Notes: generated by a model not told the origin, from the letters alone. Positions 51,574-59,671 are shown, counted from the first letter of the stretch. The stretch: 59,783 nucleotides of DNA from an uncultured Bacteroidales bacterium (GCA_902779535.1 CACZBX010000011.1:1-59783); one strand, 5' to 3'. Program-made: numbers and translations.

Positions 51574-54500
51574 TTAGAAGTTAGCTGTTAAACCTACACT
51601 ATAGTACTGTCTCTGTGGATAATAGTCGAAGCTGGCAGCAGTATTTTCTGGGTCGCCCGGTACTCCACAGATCGTAAAGATGTTCTGTCCGTTGATGAAG
51701 AAACGCAACTTCGATACGCCTATCTTGCTGATACCCCTAGGTAAGGTATAACCAATTTCTACGTTCTTTAAACGAATGTAGTCGTTGTTACGCAAGAACA
51801 TCGTGTTAGCGTTGTTAATCCAGTATTGATTCTCACGCTCATATGTACGTGGATGCTCTGATTGCCAATTATCCTTCGTCCAACGCTGGTCGTAGTATTC
51901 TTTCAAGAAATTACCTACGGTACCAGACCATGTTTGAATGTAAGTTTCAGCGCACATTGCACCTTGGAACATTGCCATCAAATCAAAGTTCTTGTAATTC
52001 AGGCCTACGGTGAAACCAGCTACAAAGCGTGGAGTCTGGTTCTTGTCAGAACGGATGCGGTCTTTCCAGTCGATTTTGCCATCATTGTTTATATCTACGA
52101 ACTTCACGTCACCTAACTGTGCACCAGCCCAATGAGGATAATTGTCTAATTCCTCTTGAGTGTTGAATACACCATCGGCTTTGTAGTACAAACCACCACC
52201 GTCTCTTAACGCAGCGTATGTACCGCTGGTTGGTATTGGGTGACCAGTTGCGCGTTGCCATTCAGGTACATCATCGCTATTGATTTCATCCCAGAATGTC
52301 ACCTTGTTGCGAGCATATGACATATTTAAAGAGAGATTGTAGCCTACTTCGCCAACTTTGTCTTGCCAGTCAATTAAAGCATCGAAACCTGTGTTCTGCA
52401 TCTTACCTAAGTTTTCACGAGGAAGTGTGAAACCGGCAATCTGTGGGAATGAAGCGGCACGGGTGATCAACATATCTGTACGTTTGTGGAGGAACCAGTC
52501 GCCTTCAATGCTCAAACGATTGTCAAAGAACTTCATTTCCAAACCGACATCGTAAGTTGTACCACGCTCCCAGGTGATGCTTGGGTTTGGTGTACGTGAC
52601 GGATATAAACGTTGTGACTCTTTCGTACCGAAGATCCAACCTGTGCCTTGGAAAGCAAATGTGTTCAGGTATTGGATACTTTGGTCAATAACGCTATCAG
52701 CATCTGTTAAGATATCGTTACCTGTCTGTGAAACAGAAGCACGTACCTTCAAATAATCCATCCATTTAACTTTCTCCTTGAACCAAGGCTCTTCAGATAC
52801 ACGCCATGCAGCCATGATACCTGGGAAGAATCCGTAGCGATTCTCGGATGGGAAACGGTATGAACCATCATAACGCCAAACGAACTCAAACAGATAACGC
52901 TCTAAGTAGTTGTAAGAAACACGACCGAAGTAATTACGACGGGTTTCTGTGTAAGAGTTACCTGCAGTAGTCATACCGGTTACACTACCCAAATCCAAAT
53001 CGGTCAATGCTGTTGATGGGAAGTAACGACGATAAGCCTGCAAATAATCTCTATCTTTGCTCTGACCTTCGATACCGGCCATGATACCTACTGTATGACG
53101 ACCAAATGTGCGATCCCAACTCAGTACACCATTGAGCAGCCAATCAGTGAAGTCATTATCTGTACGGGTTAAACGTGGGTCAGAAATCCAAGCTTTATAA
53201 GGAGTCAAACCTGATGAGTCTTCAGTTACACCGTCCCAAGAATACAATACTACTGGTTGGTTCCAGTTCTTTCCGTTATAGAAACGTTTATCGTAAGAAG
53301 CTGTTCCAGTGAACTTCAATCCTTTTACCCAAGGAATATCGATGGTCAATTTTACATTGTTCTGGATATAGTAATTCTTTTGGTGATTCCATCCGGCAGC
53401 ATCTGATGCTGTTGCTACTGGGTTATCACCATACTCGATATCCGGACCTACTTCACCAGTTGGCCAATATGCTGGCAATGTCGGTTTACTACGGCGAATA
53501 GCAGAGAAGATTGAACTTGCGGACTTAGCAGGATACTGAGTATATTGATAACGAGCGGTTGTACCGTATGATAAACTGATATACTCGCTCAACTTAAAGT
53601 CTAAGTTCGCACGTACTCCGTATTGGTCATAGCGGTTTGCTGAGTGCTTATAAATACCATCTTCACCGTTTGTACCAAAGTTTACATAATACTTCATCTT
53701 GTTTGTACCACCATTGATACTTAAATCAGCACGGTAAATCGGAGAGAAGTTTTTGATAACTGCTTTGTACCAATTGGTATTTGGGTGTCCCCATGGGTCG
53801 TTACCATTTCTATAGAGAGCCAGCTCCTCATCTGAATAAGCACCTGGCTGAATTTCGTTAATCATGGTAGCGTATTCGTAAGCATCACACATTTCAGGCA
53901 ACAAAGTTGGTTTAGAGAAACCGTAGCTTCCAGTGAACTGTACATTTGTTTTTCCTTCTTTACCCTTCTTTGTAGTGATCAAGATTACACCGTTTGCAGC
54001 ACGGGAACCGTAGATAGAAGCGGCAGCGTCTTTCAACACAGATATACTCTCGATATCATTAGGATCGATACGGTTCATACCACCGGCACGGTCAGCGATA
54101 CCATCGACTACGATCAACGGGTCTTTGCTACCTAATGTGTTGTTACCACGGATACGGATGGTAGTTGCACCACCGCCCGGCTCGTCAGAACGCTGGAAGC
54201 CGATAACACCTGGCAAACGACCTAACATACCGTTAGACAAGTTCGTAGTTGGGGATGCTGTCAGTTTCTCACCAGTTACACTGGCTACGGCACCTGTTAC
54301 GGTCACTTTCTTTTGAGTACCATAACCAACGACTACGACTTCTTCGATTTGCTCTGATTCTTCTTGCATTGTAACGTTGATTTTTACCTGGTTGCCGACT
54401 GCAATTTCTTGAGTCTTATATCCAATGTAAGAGAAAACAAGAGTAGAATTGGCTGGTACCGACAAAGAGTAATTACCATCAACATCTGTAATGATACCGG

Positions 54501-54654
54501 TAGTAGTACCCTTTACGACTACGTTAACGCCAATGAGAGGCGCTCCGGACTGGTCAACAACAGTACCGGAAACAGTCTTCTGTTGCGCGATTGCAAATGT
54601 CGTGCACAGAATAAATGACAATAGAGTCAATGCTCTACAAAAACCATTGTTCAT
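51574..54654 (-). CDS. SusC/RagA family TonB-dependent transporter
   Basis: 1026 residues. Signal peptide (LLSFILCTTFAIAQQ), then a carboxypeptidase-regulatory-like domain (VSGTVVDQSGAPLIGVNVVV), the TonB box region EEVVVVGYGTQKK, plug domain (GNNTLGSKDPLIVVDGIADR) and a 22-strand barrel ending in an aromatic residue (YYSVGLTANF). It has no STN domain, so it is not the sensor part of a sigma/anti-sigma relay. It imports a glycan or glycoside through the outer membrane with TonB energy. Strong promoter and long leader upstream; no regulator (HTCS, SusR, ECF sigma) is next to it. Confidence 0.95.
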   Translation of the reverse strand: MNNGFCRALTLLSFILCTTFAIAQQKTVSGTVVDQSGAPLIGVNVVVKGTTTGIITDVDGNYSLSVPANSTLVFSYIGYKTQEIAVGNQVKINVTMQEESEQIEEVVVVGYGTQKKVTVTGAVASVTGEKLTASPTTNLSNGMLGRLPGVIGFQRSDEPGGGATTIRIRGNNTLGSKDPLIVVDGIADRAGGMNRIDPNDIESISVLKDAAASIYGSRAANGVILITTKKGKEGKTNVQFTGSYGFSKPTLLPEMCDAYEYATMINEIQPGAYSDEELALYRNGNDPWGHPNTNWYKAVIKNFSPIYRADLSINGGTNKMKYYVNFGTNGEDGIYKHSANRYDQYGVRANLDFKLSEYISLSYGTTARYQYTQYPAKSASSIFSAIRRSKPTLPAYWPTGEVGPDIEYGDNPVATASDAAGWNHQKNYYIQNNVKLTIDIPWVKGLKFTGTASYDKRFYNGKNWNQPVVLYSWDGVTEDSSGLTPYKAWISDPRLTRTDNDFTDWLLNGVLSWDRTFGRHTVGIMAGIEGQSKDRDYLQAYRRYFPSTALTDLDLGSVTGMTTAGNSYTETRRNYFGRVSYNYLERYLFEFVWRYDGSYRFPSENRYGFFPGIMAAWRVSEEPWFKEKVKWMDYLKVRASVSQTGNDILTDADSVIDQSIQYLNTFAFQGTGWIFGTKESQRLYPSRTPNPSITWERGTTYDVGLEMKFFDNRLSIEGDWFLHKRTDMLITRAASFPQIAGFTLPRENLGKMQNTGFDALIDWQDKVGEVGYNLSLNMSYARNKVTFWDEINSDDVPEWQRATGHPIPTSGTYAALRDGGGLYYKADGVFNTQEELDNYPHWAGAQLGDVKFVDINNDGKIDWKDRIRSDKNQTPRFVAGFTVGLNYKNFDLMAMFQGAMCAETYIQTWSGTVGNFLKEYYDQRWTKDNWQSEHPRTYERENQYWINNANTMFLRNNDYIRLKNVEIGYTLPRGISKIGVSKLRFFINGQNIFTICGVPGDPENTAASFDYYPQRQYYSVGLTANF

Positions 54655-54685
54655 TGTACTTTTTAGATTAGATAAGGTTAATATT

Positions 54686-54715
54686 TCCTATTGTTCAGTT
54701 CTCCTGAAAATAGGA
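54686..54715 (-). promoter_or_regulatory. Leader hairpin close to susC start
   Basis: 12 bp in two blocks (TCCTATT/AATAGGA and TTCAG/CTGAA) with one bulged base and a 5-base loop, about 32 bases before the susC ATG in the transcript. It could affect translation; only the pairing is seen. Confidence 0.4.
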
Positions 54716-54736
54716 TTTTACTAAATTTTTAGGGAA

Positions 54737-54772
54737 AGTCTGTGTGGATAGTTTTTCCTTTTGTAACAGACT
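54737..54772 (-). promoter_or_regulatory. Second leader hairpin of susC
   Basis: 7-bp arms AGTCTGT/ACAGACT separated by 22 bases, within the same susC leader. Moderate stability only. Confidence 0.3.
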
Positions 54773-54866
54773 AATGTTCGATTAACTTGTTGTGTTCTTC
54801 ATAGGCAATAATTATTAGTGGAACATTAAATTTAATTATATTAATTATTTATTAAAGTTATTAATA

Positions 54867-54898
54867 CAAAGATACAGACTATTTTTATAAAAACCAAA
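54867..54898 (-). promoter_or_regulatory. Promoter of SusC-SusD operon
   Basis: Minus-strand TTTG (54898-54895), 20-base spacer, TATCTTTG (54874-54867): one of the best matches to the Bacteroidota promoter in the window. The start is predicted near 54860, giving a leader of about 205 bases. Confidence 0.72.
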
Positions 54899-55290
54899 AA
54901 AATGGAATAAAATCTTAAATTATTTTTAGAATAATCTGATATTGTTATATCTCACCTATATTTTTTTTGTATTAATTAATATTCTTCGTTATTATTTCGG
55001 TTATGATACAATCTCTATGTGTGATATGAAAGAAGAAAGTAAGTGAAACGGGGGAAAAGAGTCGTGAATAGCCTTTTTATAGCTTGAAAGTAAATTCTTA
55101 AGATTTCAACATGTCAAAGAACGCTGTTTGTTCATGAACTTGTTACTGCACAGATATGATATCGAAAAGTGGTAATGTCCGATTTTGGTCGTTCATGGTC
55201 GTAACAGTCAACAAATGGTCAAAAAGTGTCAGAAAGTGCAAAATTCGAACGGGAACAATCACAACATTTGCCTCTGTGGATTGTTTTGTT

Positions 55291-55390
55291 CCTGTGGGTT
55301 TCCGAATCTACAAGGTGAATAACTGCGGGTCTGCGACCCGCGCGGATAGCATATCCGCAATGATTACCTCGGGGATTGCAAATCCCCGAG
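55291..55390. repeat. Four-hairpin repeat, copy 1
   Basis: Consecutive inverted repeats: a decayed CCTGTGG... hairpin (55291-55315), GCGGGTCTGCGACCCGC (55325-55341), GCGGATA/TATCCGC, and CTCGGGGATT/AATCCCCGAG around GCA (55368-55390). Same order as copies 2 and 3. Confidence 0.8.
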
Positions 55391-55447
55391 GGCGAAGTGA
55401 TTTCCCATGATTTTTTCCGTTAATATTCTTCCGGCCTTTAGGCTTGT

Positions 55448-55549
55448 CCCTGTGGATTTCCGAATCCACAGGGTGATAACTGCGGGTCTGCGACCCGCGC
55501 GGATGACATATCCGCTAGTTACTTGCCTCGGGGATTGCAAATCCCCGAG
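55448..55549. repeat. Four-hairpin repeat, copy 2
   Basis: CCCTGTGGATT/AATCCACAGGG (55448-55473), GCGGGTCTGCGACCCGC (55482-55498), GCGGAT/ATCCGC, and CTCGGGGATT/AATCCCCGAG (55527-55549). All four stems are complete. Confidence 0.85.
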
Positions 55550-55620
55550 AACAAGCTAAGTAAACATTGCAAATCCCCGAGGACAAGCTAAGCAAACAAT
55601 GCAAATCCCCGAGAACATTG
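55536..55620 (+). repeat. 32-base tandem repeat
   Basis: TGCAAATCCCCGAG recurs at 55536, 55568 and 55600 with exactly 32-base spacing; the spacer keeps ACAAGCTAAG in the first two units. The first unit is the end of the fourth hairpin of copy 2. Confidence 0.75.
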
Positions 55621-55689
55621 TTTCGATAACGAGAACGATAACGGGGAACGGGAACTGTTTTTTGACCATTTGTCGTATAATACGATCAT

Positions 55690-55765
55690 TTATCGAGTTT
55701 CTGCCTTCATTTATCGAATCTTTTTGCTCAAAGGCTGAGTGTTTTGCTCCAAAAACTCGGTTTTT
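55690..55765 (-). repeat. Phased TCGATAAATG / AAACTCG motifs
   Basis: On the minus strand TCGATAAATG appears twice 21 bases apart, with a decayed third copy next to it (CGACAAATGG), preceded by CAAAAACCGAGT-type motifs. It is related to the motifs at 15668-15742 (shared AACTCGATAAATG). Confidence 0.5.
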
Positions 55766-56332
55766 GCGGGGTGCCCCGATGCCCTAAAATGCTCTTTTAG
55801 AATTTTTAAAAAACACGCGTGCGCGTTTTATTCGTCATTTTATTTTATTTTTTAATATATAATATATAAATATTTATTTATAAATATTTTTAATAAGGTG
55901 AATTTAGCAAGAAAACCGCTGAAAATTTAACTAACCTGTTAACTAGTTTACGAACTAAAATAGTTCTTCGCTTGGCTAGTTTCCTGAAAATCAATATAAT
56001 GTGAATGCTCTCTATTTAACTGATCTGTAAACTGTTTACTAACTGTTTTTATAATAAGTTATAAAGTGTTGTAAGAGAATAAGATATAAAGGCGCACGAA
56101 TCATAATAAAACTTAATTTACTATTCGTTGACACAGCTGAGAACGGATTTGAAAGGCATAGTAAATCAATGGGACGAAAAAAGTTGTTGGTTTATGTCGA
56201 CTTACTGCTTGTTGTTTATTGTCAGGAATCACCTGGTTTGTTCTCTAATTTGCCGTCGTGGATTTAAGAATGTAAGCATCAAAATATCGTCAATGAAATG
56301 TGTTGAAAATTGTGGTATAATTGACTCAAAAG

Positions 56333-56363
56333 TTGGATATATGAAAACTATTTTGTAAATTTG
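56333..56363 (+). promoter_or_regulatory. Promoter of putative lipoprotein gene
   Basis: TTG at 56333-56335, 20-base spacer, TAAATTTG at 56356-56363, 54 bases before the ATG at 56418. It overlaps the longer frame start at 56361 and so supports the internal ATG. Confidence 0.55.
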
Positions 56364-56417
56364 AAAAATAAAAGAATAGAGATTGTTACAAGAATACAAA
56401 CTAAAAATGAGTGCGAT

Positions 56418-57140
56418 ATGAAAAAATGGACCTTGATTTTCGCGGTGGTGTTTACTTCGGTCTTATCGTCGTGTGGGGTGTATGAAGATGCGGGAATGAG
56501 TTATTCCCGTGCCAGGTCGGAGGCTTTGTACCTGTCGGATAAGATGGCTTACGAGTTGAACTTGACGATGGATCAGTATAATGCAATTTACGAGATCAAC
56601 TTGGATTATCTGTTGAGCTTAGGTAATCATGCTGATTTCTTCGGCGATTACTGGCAGCGCCGGAACTACGACTTGCAGTATGTGCTGACAGTCGCTCAGT
56701 ATCAGCGTTTCCTTGCTTTGGACTATTTCTACCGTCCTGTTCATCGCGTTTCCAACTCGATTACGTTGGTGGTGTACAATCGTTATCCACGGAACAGGTA
56801 CTACCGGAATGCTCCGACGGTTTACAGTACGTACAAGGGCGCTCATAAGCAGTATCATCATAGCCCGTATCAAGGACGGTCTTATATGAATACACCGGGA
56901 AACCAACCGCCTCAGATGCCGAATACGAGGACACAGACCGTACCGAGCAAGTCGAAGAGCGAAGCGGTAAGAGGTGGACGCGAGCAACAGAAGAACGACA
57001 CGCGTAAGGCACAGAGCGCAAGTACCCGCCGTACTCAGTCGAACTACAATCAGCAGACTCGTAGTACGAACCAGCAGCAGACGACAACTACCAGAAGCAA
57101 TACCGACTCACAGCAAGGCTCGGCCAGTAGAAGGCGTTAA
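56418..57140 (+). CDS. Putative lipoprotein with Gln/Ser/Thr/Arg-rich tail
   Basis: 240 residues from ATG 56418 (MKKWTLIFAVVFTSVLSSCG, lipobox LSSC). Residues 25-115 are helical and aromatic (SDKMAYELNLTMDQYNAIYE; GDYWQRRNYDLQYVLTVAQY). A Tyr/Arg-rich stretch (YNRYPRNRYYRN) and a low-complexity tail rich in Gln, Ser, Thr, Asn and Arg follow, to the C-terminal GSASRRR. I do not recognise a named family. The L-x-M-x-x-x-Q-x-x-x-I helical pattern loosely recalls periplasmic stress proteins of the Spy/CpxP type, but that is weak. The basic, disordered tail could bind peptidoglycan or an anionic glycan; inference only. Confidence 0.72.
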   Translation: MKKWTLIFAVVFTSVLSSCGVYEDAGMSYSRARSEALYLSDKMAYELNLTMDQYNAIYEINLDYLLSLGNHADFFGDYWQRRNYDLQYVLTVAQYQRFLALDYFYRPVHRVSNSITLVVYNRYPRNRYYRNAPTVYSTYKGAHKQYHHSPYQGRSYMNTPGNQPPQMPNTRTQTVPSKSKSEAVRGGREQQKNDTRKAQSASTRRTQSNYNQQTRSTNQQQTTTTRSNTDSQQGSASRRR

Positions 57141-57153
57141 ATCTGATTGAATG

Positions 57154-57184
57154 TTTGCGAGTGTAGGATAATTTTGTACCTTTG
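57154..57184 (+). promoter_or_regulatory. Promoter of DUF1573 gene and meaB
   Basis: TTTG at 57154-57157, 19-base spacer, TACCTTTG at 57177-57184; start near 57191, about 20 bases before the ATG at 57211. Confidence 0.72.
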
Positions 57185-57210
57185 CTCTCACATTCAAAAA
57201 GAGGTTGTTC

Positions 57211-58278
57211 ATGAAGCAGATATTCTATTGGGTACTTTTTAGTTGGTGTGTCGTCGTTATGGGACACGCACAGCCTGTGGCAAAGTTTGATGCCCAGGAT
57301 AAGAATATCGGAATGTTGCTGTGGAAACAACCTGCTACGGTACATTATCAGTTGACTAACACGGGAAATCAGCCTCTCGTCATCGAGAGGGTGGTTCCTT
57401 CGTGTGCCTGTAGCGAGGCTAAGTGGACAAGTGGACCGATTGCTCCTCATAAGTCGGGAGAGGTGAGTGTGGTGTATGATGCTAAATTGTTGGGCCATTT
57501 CTATAAGGACGTTGCCGTATATACCAATGCCTCGGATAAGCCCATCTATCTCGCCTTTCGTGGAGAAGTGGCCACGGAAATGCTTGAGGATGTTTCCAAG
57601 TATCCTTTCCAGATTGGTTCGCTCCGTCTGAATCGTGCTTCGATAGAGTTCGATGATGTTCATCGAGGTGAGAAACCTACCATTGAACTAAAGGTGATGA
57701 ATGGTACCGGCAAGACGTATGAACCGGCACTAATGCACTTGCCTCCGTATCTTTCGGCAGAGATCTCCCCTGAGAAAGTGGGGAAGAACATGGTGGGGAC
57801 CATGGTGCTGACCTTGGATAGCGAGAAACTGCCAAAGTTGGGCGTGACTACGGCTTCTGTCTATCTGTCGCGTTTCCCGGGAGATGTCGTTGGCTCAGAA
57901 AACGAGATTCCTGTGTCGGTGATCAACCTTCCTGATTTCTCACATCAAACGGCTGCAGAACGACTAAATCCGGCAAAGATCCAGATTGCTGAAGATGTGC
58001 TGCACGTAGAGGGAATCCGTGAGACAGAAATACGGAAGTTGACGGTTGAGATTCGGAATGTAGGTAAATCGGACCTGAAGATATTAGACTTACAGGTGCT
58101 TAACGGTGCACTTGGAGCAGACCTGAAGAAACGAGTGTTGGCCCCGAACAAGAAGACAAAACTCAAGATCACCGTTGATGGCTCACACTTGAAAGATGTG
58201 AAGAATACACCTCGGGTACTGATCATCTCGAATGATCCGGAGAGCCCGAAGAAAGTCATAAGAGTGAATATAAGATAA
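57211..58278 (+). CDS. DUF1573 domain exported protein
   Basis: 355 residues from ATG 57211 (MKQIFYWVLFSWCVVVMGHA, signal peptide). A TTG two codons upstream is also open but less likely. The first domain is DUF1573, an Ig-like fold of the ASPM/SPD-2/Hydin type: FDAQDKNIGMLLWKQPATVH, LTNTGNQPLVIERVVPSCAC and GPIAPHKSGEVSVVYDAKLL. One or two further Ig-like units follow (NRASIEFDDVHRGEKPTIEL; TEIRKLTVEIRNVGKSDLKI). It is secreted or periplasmic with unknown function. meaB starts 10 bases after its stop. Confidence 0.83.
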   Translation: MKQIFYWVLFSWCVVVMGHAQPVAKFDAQDKNIGMLLWKQPATVHYQLTNTGNQPLVIERVVPSCACSEAKWTSGPIAPHKSGEVSVVYDAKLLGHFYKDVAVYTNASDKPIYLAFRGEVATEMLEDVSKYPFQIGSLRLNRASIEFDDVHRGEKPTIELKVMNGTGKTYEPALMHLPPYLSAEISPEKVGKNMVGTMVLTLDSEKLPKLGVTTASVYLSRFPGDVVGSENEIPVSVINLPDFSHQTAAERLNPAKIQIAEDVLHVEGIRETEIRKLTVEIRNVGKSDLKILDLQVLNGALGADLKKRVLAPNKKTKLKITVDGSHLKDVKNTPRVLIISNDPESPKKVIRVNIR

Positions 58279-58288
58279 CGAAATAACT

Positions 58289-59383
58289 ATGGAACACCCT
58301 GAGAATGATGAACAGTACAAAGGCCTGAAAGTGAATGATGGAGTTATTCAGCCATCCATCATCAATCCCTATATGAAACATCGGAAAGTTCGTCGTGAAC
58401 TGTCTGTCAATGATTATGTGGAAGGAATCCTGAAAGGTGATATCACCGTACTGAGTCGTGCTGTTACCTTGGTGGAGAGCGTACGTGCCGAGCATCAGGC
58501 TATTGCACAAGAGGTCATCGAAAAATGTCTGCCTTATTCCGGCAATTCTGTTCGCATCGGAATCAGTGGCGTGCCGGGAGCAGGTAAGAGTACGTCCATC
58601 GATGTCTTCGGTCTGCACGTGCTGGAGAAAGGTGGGAAACTGGCTGTGCTGGCCATCGACCCAAGTAGTGAACGGTCGCACGGAAGTATCCTCGGCGACA
58701 AGACCCGCATGGAGCACTTGTCGGTTCATCCGAATGCCTTCATCCGTCCTAGTCCATCTGCAGGCTCGTTGGGTGGCGTGGCTCGTAAGACTCGGGAGAC
58801 CATCATCCTTTGTGAGGCTGGTGGATTCGACAAAATCTTCGTCGAAACCGTGGGGGTCGGACAGAGCGAGACGGCTTGTCATAGCATGGTCGATTTCTTC
58901 CTGTTGATCCAGTTGGCCGGAACGGGTGATGAACTGCAGGGCATCAAGCGTGGAATCATGGAGATGGCTGATGGAATCGTCATCAACAAGGCTGATGGGA
59001 ACAATATCGAAAAGGCACAGTTGGCGGCTACCCACTTCCGGAATGCGCTTCACTATTTCCCAATGCCAGATTCGGGGTGGACACCGAAGGTGCTGACATA
59101 TTCCGGCTTCTATGGGCTGGGTATCAAGGAGATCTGGGATATGATCGACCAGTATTTCGTGTTTGTGAAAAACAATGGGTACTTCGATTACCGTCGAAAC
59201 GAGCAGGCAAAGTACTGGATGTACGAGAGTATCAATGAACATCTGAAGAATAACTTCTACCAGAACGAGGTGATCAGTACGATGTTGGAACAGGCTGAAC
59301 AGGATGTACAGATGGGTAAGCGAACATCGTTCATCGCTGCAAAATGCTTGTTGGACAAATATTTTGATTTGCTAAAGAAATAA
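58289..59383 (+). CDS. meaB: Methylmalonyl-CoA mutase-associated GTPase MeaB
   Basis: 364 residues. P-loop GISGVPGAGKSTSIDVFG, then LAVLAIDPSSERSHGSILGD, KTRMEHLSVHPNAFIRPSPS, IFVETVGVGQSETACHSMVD and the base-recognition NKADG. This is the ArgK/MeaB family (G3E GTPases). It guards methylmalonyl-CoA mutase, loading or protecting its adenosylcobalamin cofactor, which matters for propionate formation in Bacteroidales. The mutase genes are not in the window. The N-terminal 50 residues are a polar extension; the C-terminal helices serve in dimerisation. Confidence 0.94.
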   Translation: MEHPENDEQYKGLKVNDGVIQPSIINPYMKHRKVRRELSVNDYVEGILKGDITVLSRAVTLVESVRAEHQAIAQEVIEKCLPYSGNSVRIGISGVPGAGKSTSIDVFGLHVLEKGGKLAVLAIDPSSERSHGSILGDKTRMEHLSVHPNAFIRPSPSAGSLGGVARKTRETIILCEAGGFDKIFVETVGVGQSETACHSMVDFFLLIQLAGTGDELQGIKRGIMEMADGIVINKADGNNIEKAQLAATHFRNALHYFPMPDSGWTPKVLTYSGFYGLGIKEIWDMIDQYFVFVKNNGYFDYRRNEQAKYWMYESINEHLKNNFYQNEVISTMLEQAEQDVQMGKRTSFIAAKCLLDKYFDLLKK

Positions 59384-59407
59384 GAATCTAATTCTGTAGT
59401 AATTTAT

Positions 59408-59436
59408 AAATGGGCCGGCCATGTGTCGGCCCATTT
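59408..59436 (+). terminator. Terminator after meaB
   Basis: AAATGGGCCG pairs with CGGCCCATTT (59408-59417 with 59427-59436), followed by GTTT. Strong stem, short T-tract. Confidence 0.7.
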
Positions 59437-59466
59437 GTTTATAGAATGTCCCTGTGGATATTTTGT

Positions 59467-59566
59467 CCCTGTGGATTTCGAATCCACAGGGGGATTAACA
59501 GCGGGTCTGCGACCCGCGCGGATAACATATCCGCATTTACAGTCTCGGGGATTACAAATCCCCGAG
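59467..59566. repeat. Four-hairpin repeat, copy 3
   Basis: CCCTGTGGATT/AATCCACAGGG (59467-59491), GCGGGTCTGCGACCCGC (59501-59517), GCGGATA/TATCCGC, CTCGGGGATT/AATCCCCGAG (59544-59566). A half copy of the first stem (CCCTGTGGAT) sits at 59450-59459. Confidence 0.85.
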
Positions 59567-59604
59567 GACATCGTAGTGATAACGGGAACGATAACGACAC
59601 TCGT

Positions 59605-59655
59605 CCCTGTGGATTTGCAATCCACAGGGTGGTTAATTGCGGGTCTGCGACCCGC
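59605..59655. repeat. Partial four-hairpin repeat, copy 4
   Basis: Only the first two hairpins are kept: CCCTGTGGATT/AATCCACAGGG (59605-59629) and GCGGGTCTGCGACCCGC (59639-59655). The GATAACG motif lies between copies 3 and 4 (59578-59596). Confidence 0.82.
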
Positions 59656-59671
59656 TGCGGAGTCTTGTTCA

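Larger units (their letters stand above)
54899..56332. other. Gene-poor region between susC and a putative lipoprotein gene
   Basis: 1.4 kb without a convincing gene. It holds an inverted-repeat pair (55211-55225/55659-55673), two four-hairpin repeat copies, a 32-base tandem repeat, phased motifs at 55690-55765, and a very A/T-rich stretch at about 55800-56100 with runs such as TATATAATATATAAAT. A frame at 56128-56358 has no recognisable features. Confidence 0.6.

Noticed and set aside
51574-54654. SusC as transducer of an ECF sigma/anti-sigma system
   Set aside because: The N-terminus goes from signal peptide straight into the carboxypeptidase-like domain with no STN domain, and no FecR or sigma gene is adjacent.
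55536-55620. Possible short CRISPR array
   Set aside because: The 32-base units are nearly identical throughout, spacers included, and no cas genes are present. It is a simple tandem repeat.
56128-56358. 76-residue open frame in the gene-poor region
   Set aside because: No recognisable domain, odd composition (Cys- and Ile-rich), no promoter element before it, and it runs into the promoter of the next gene.
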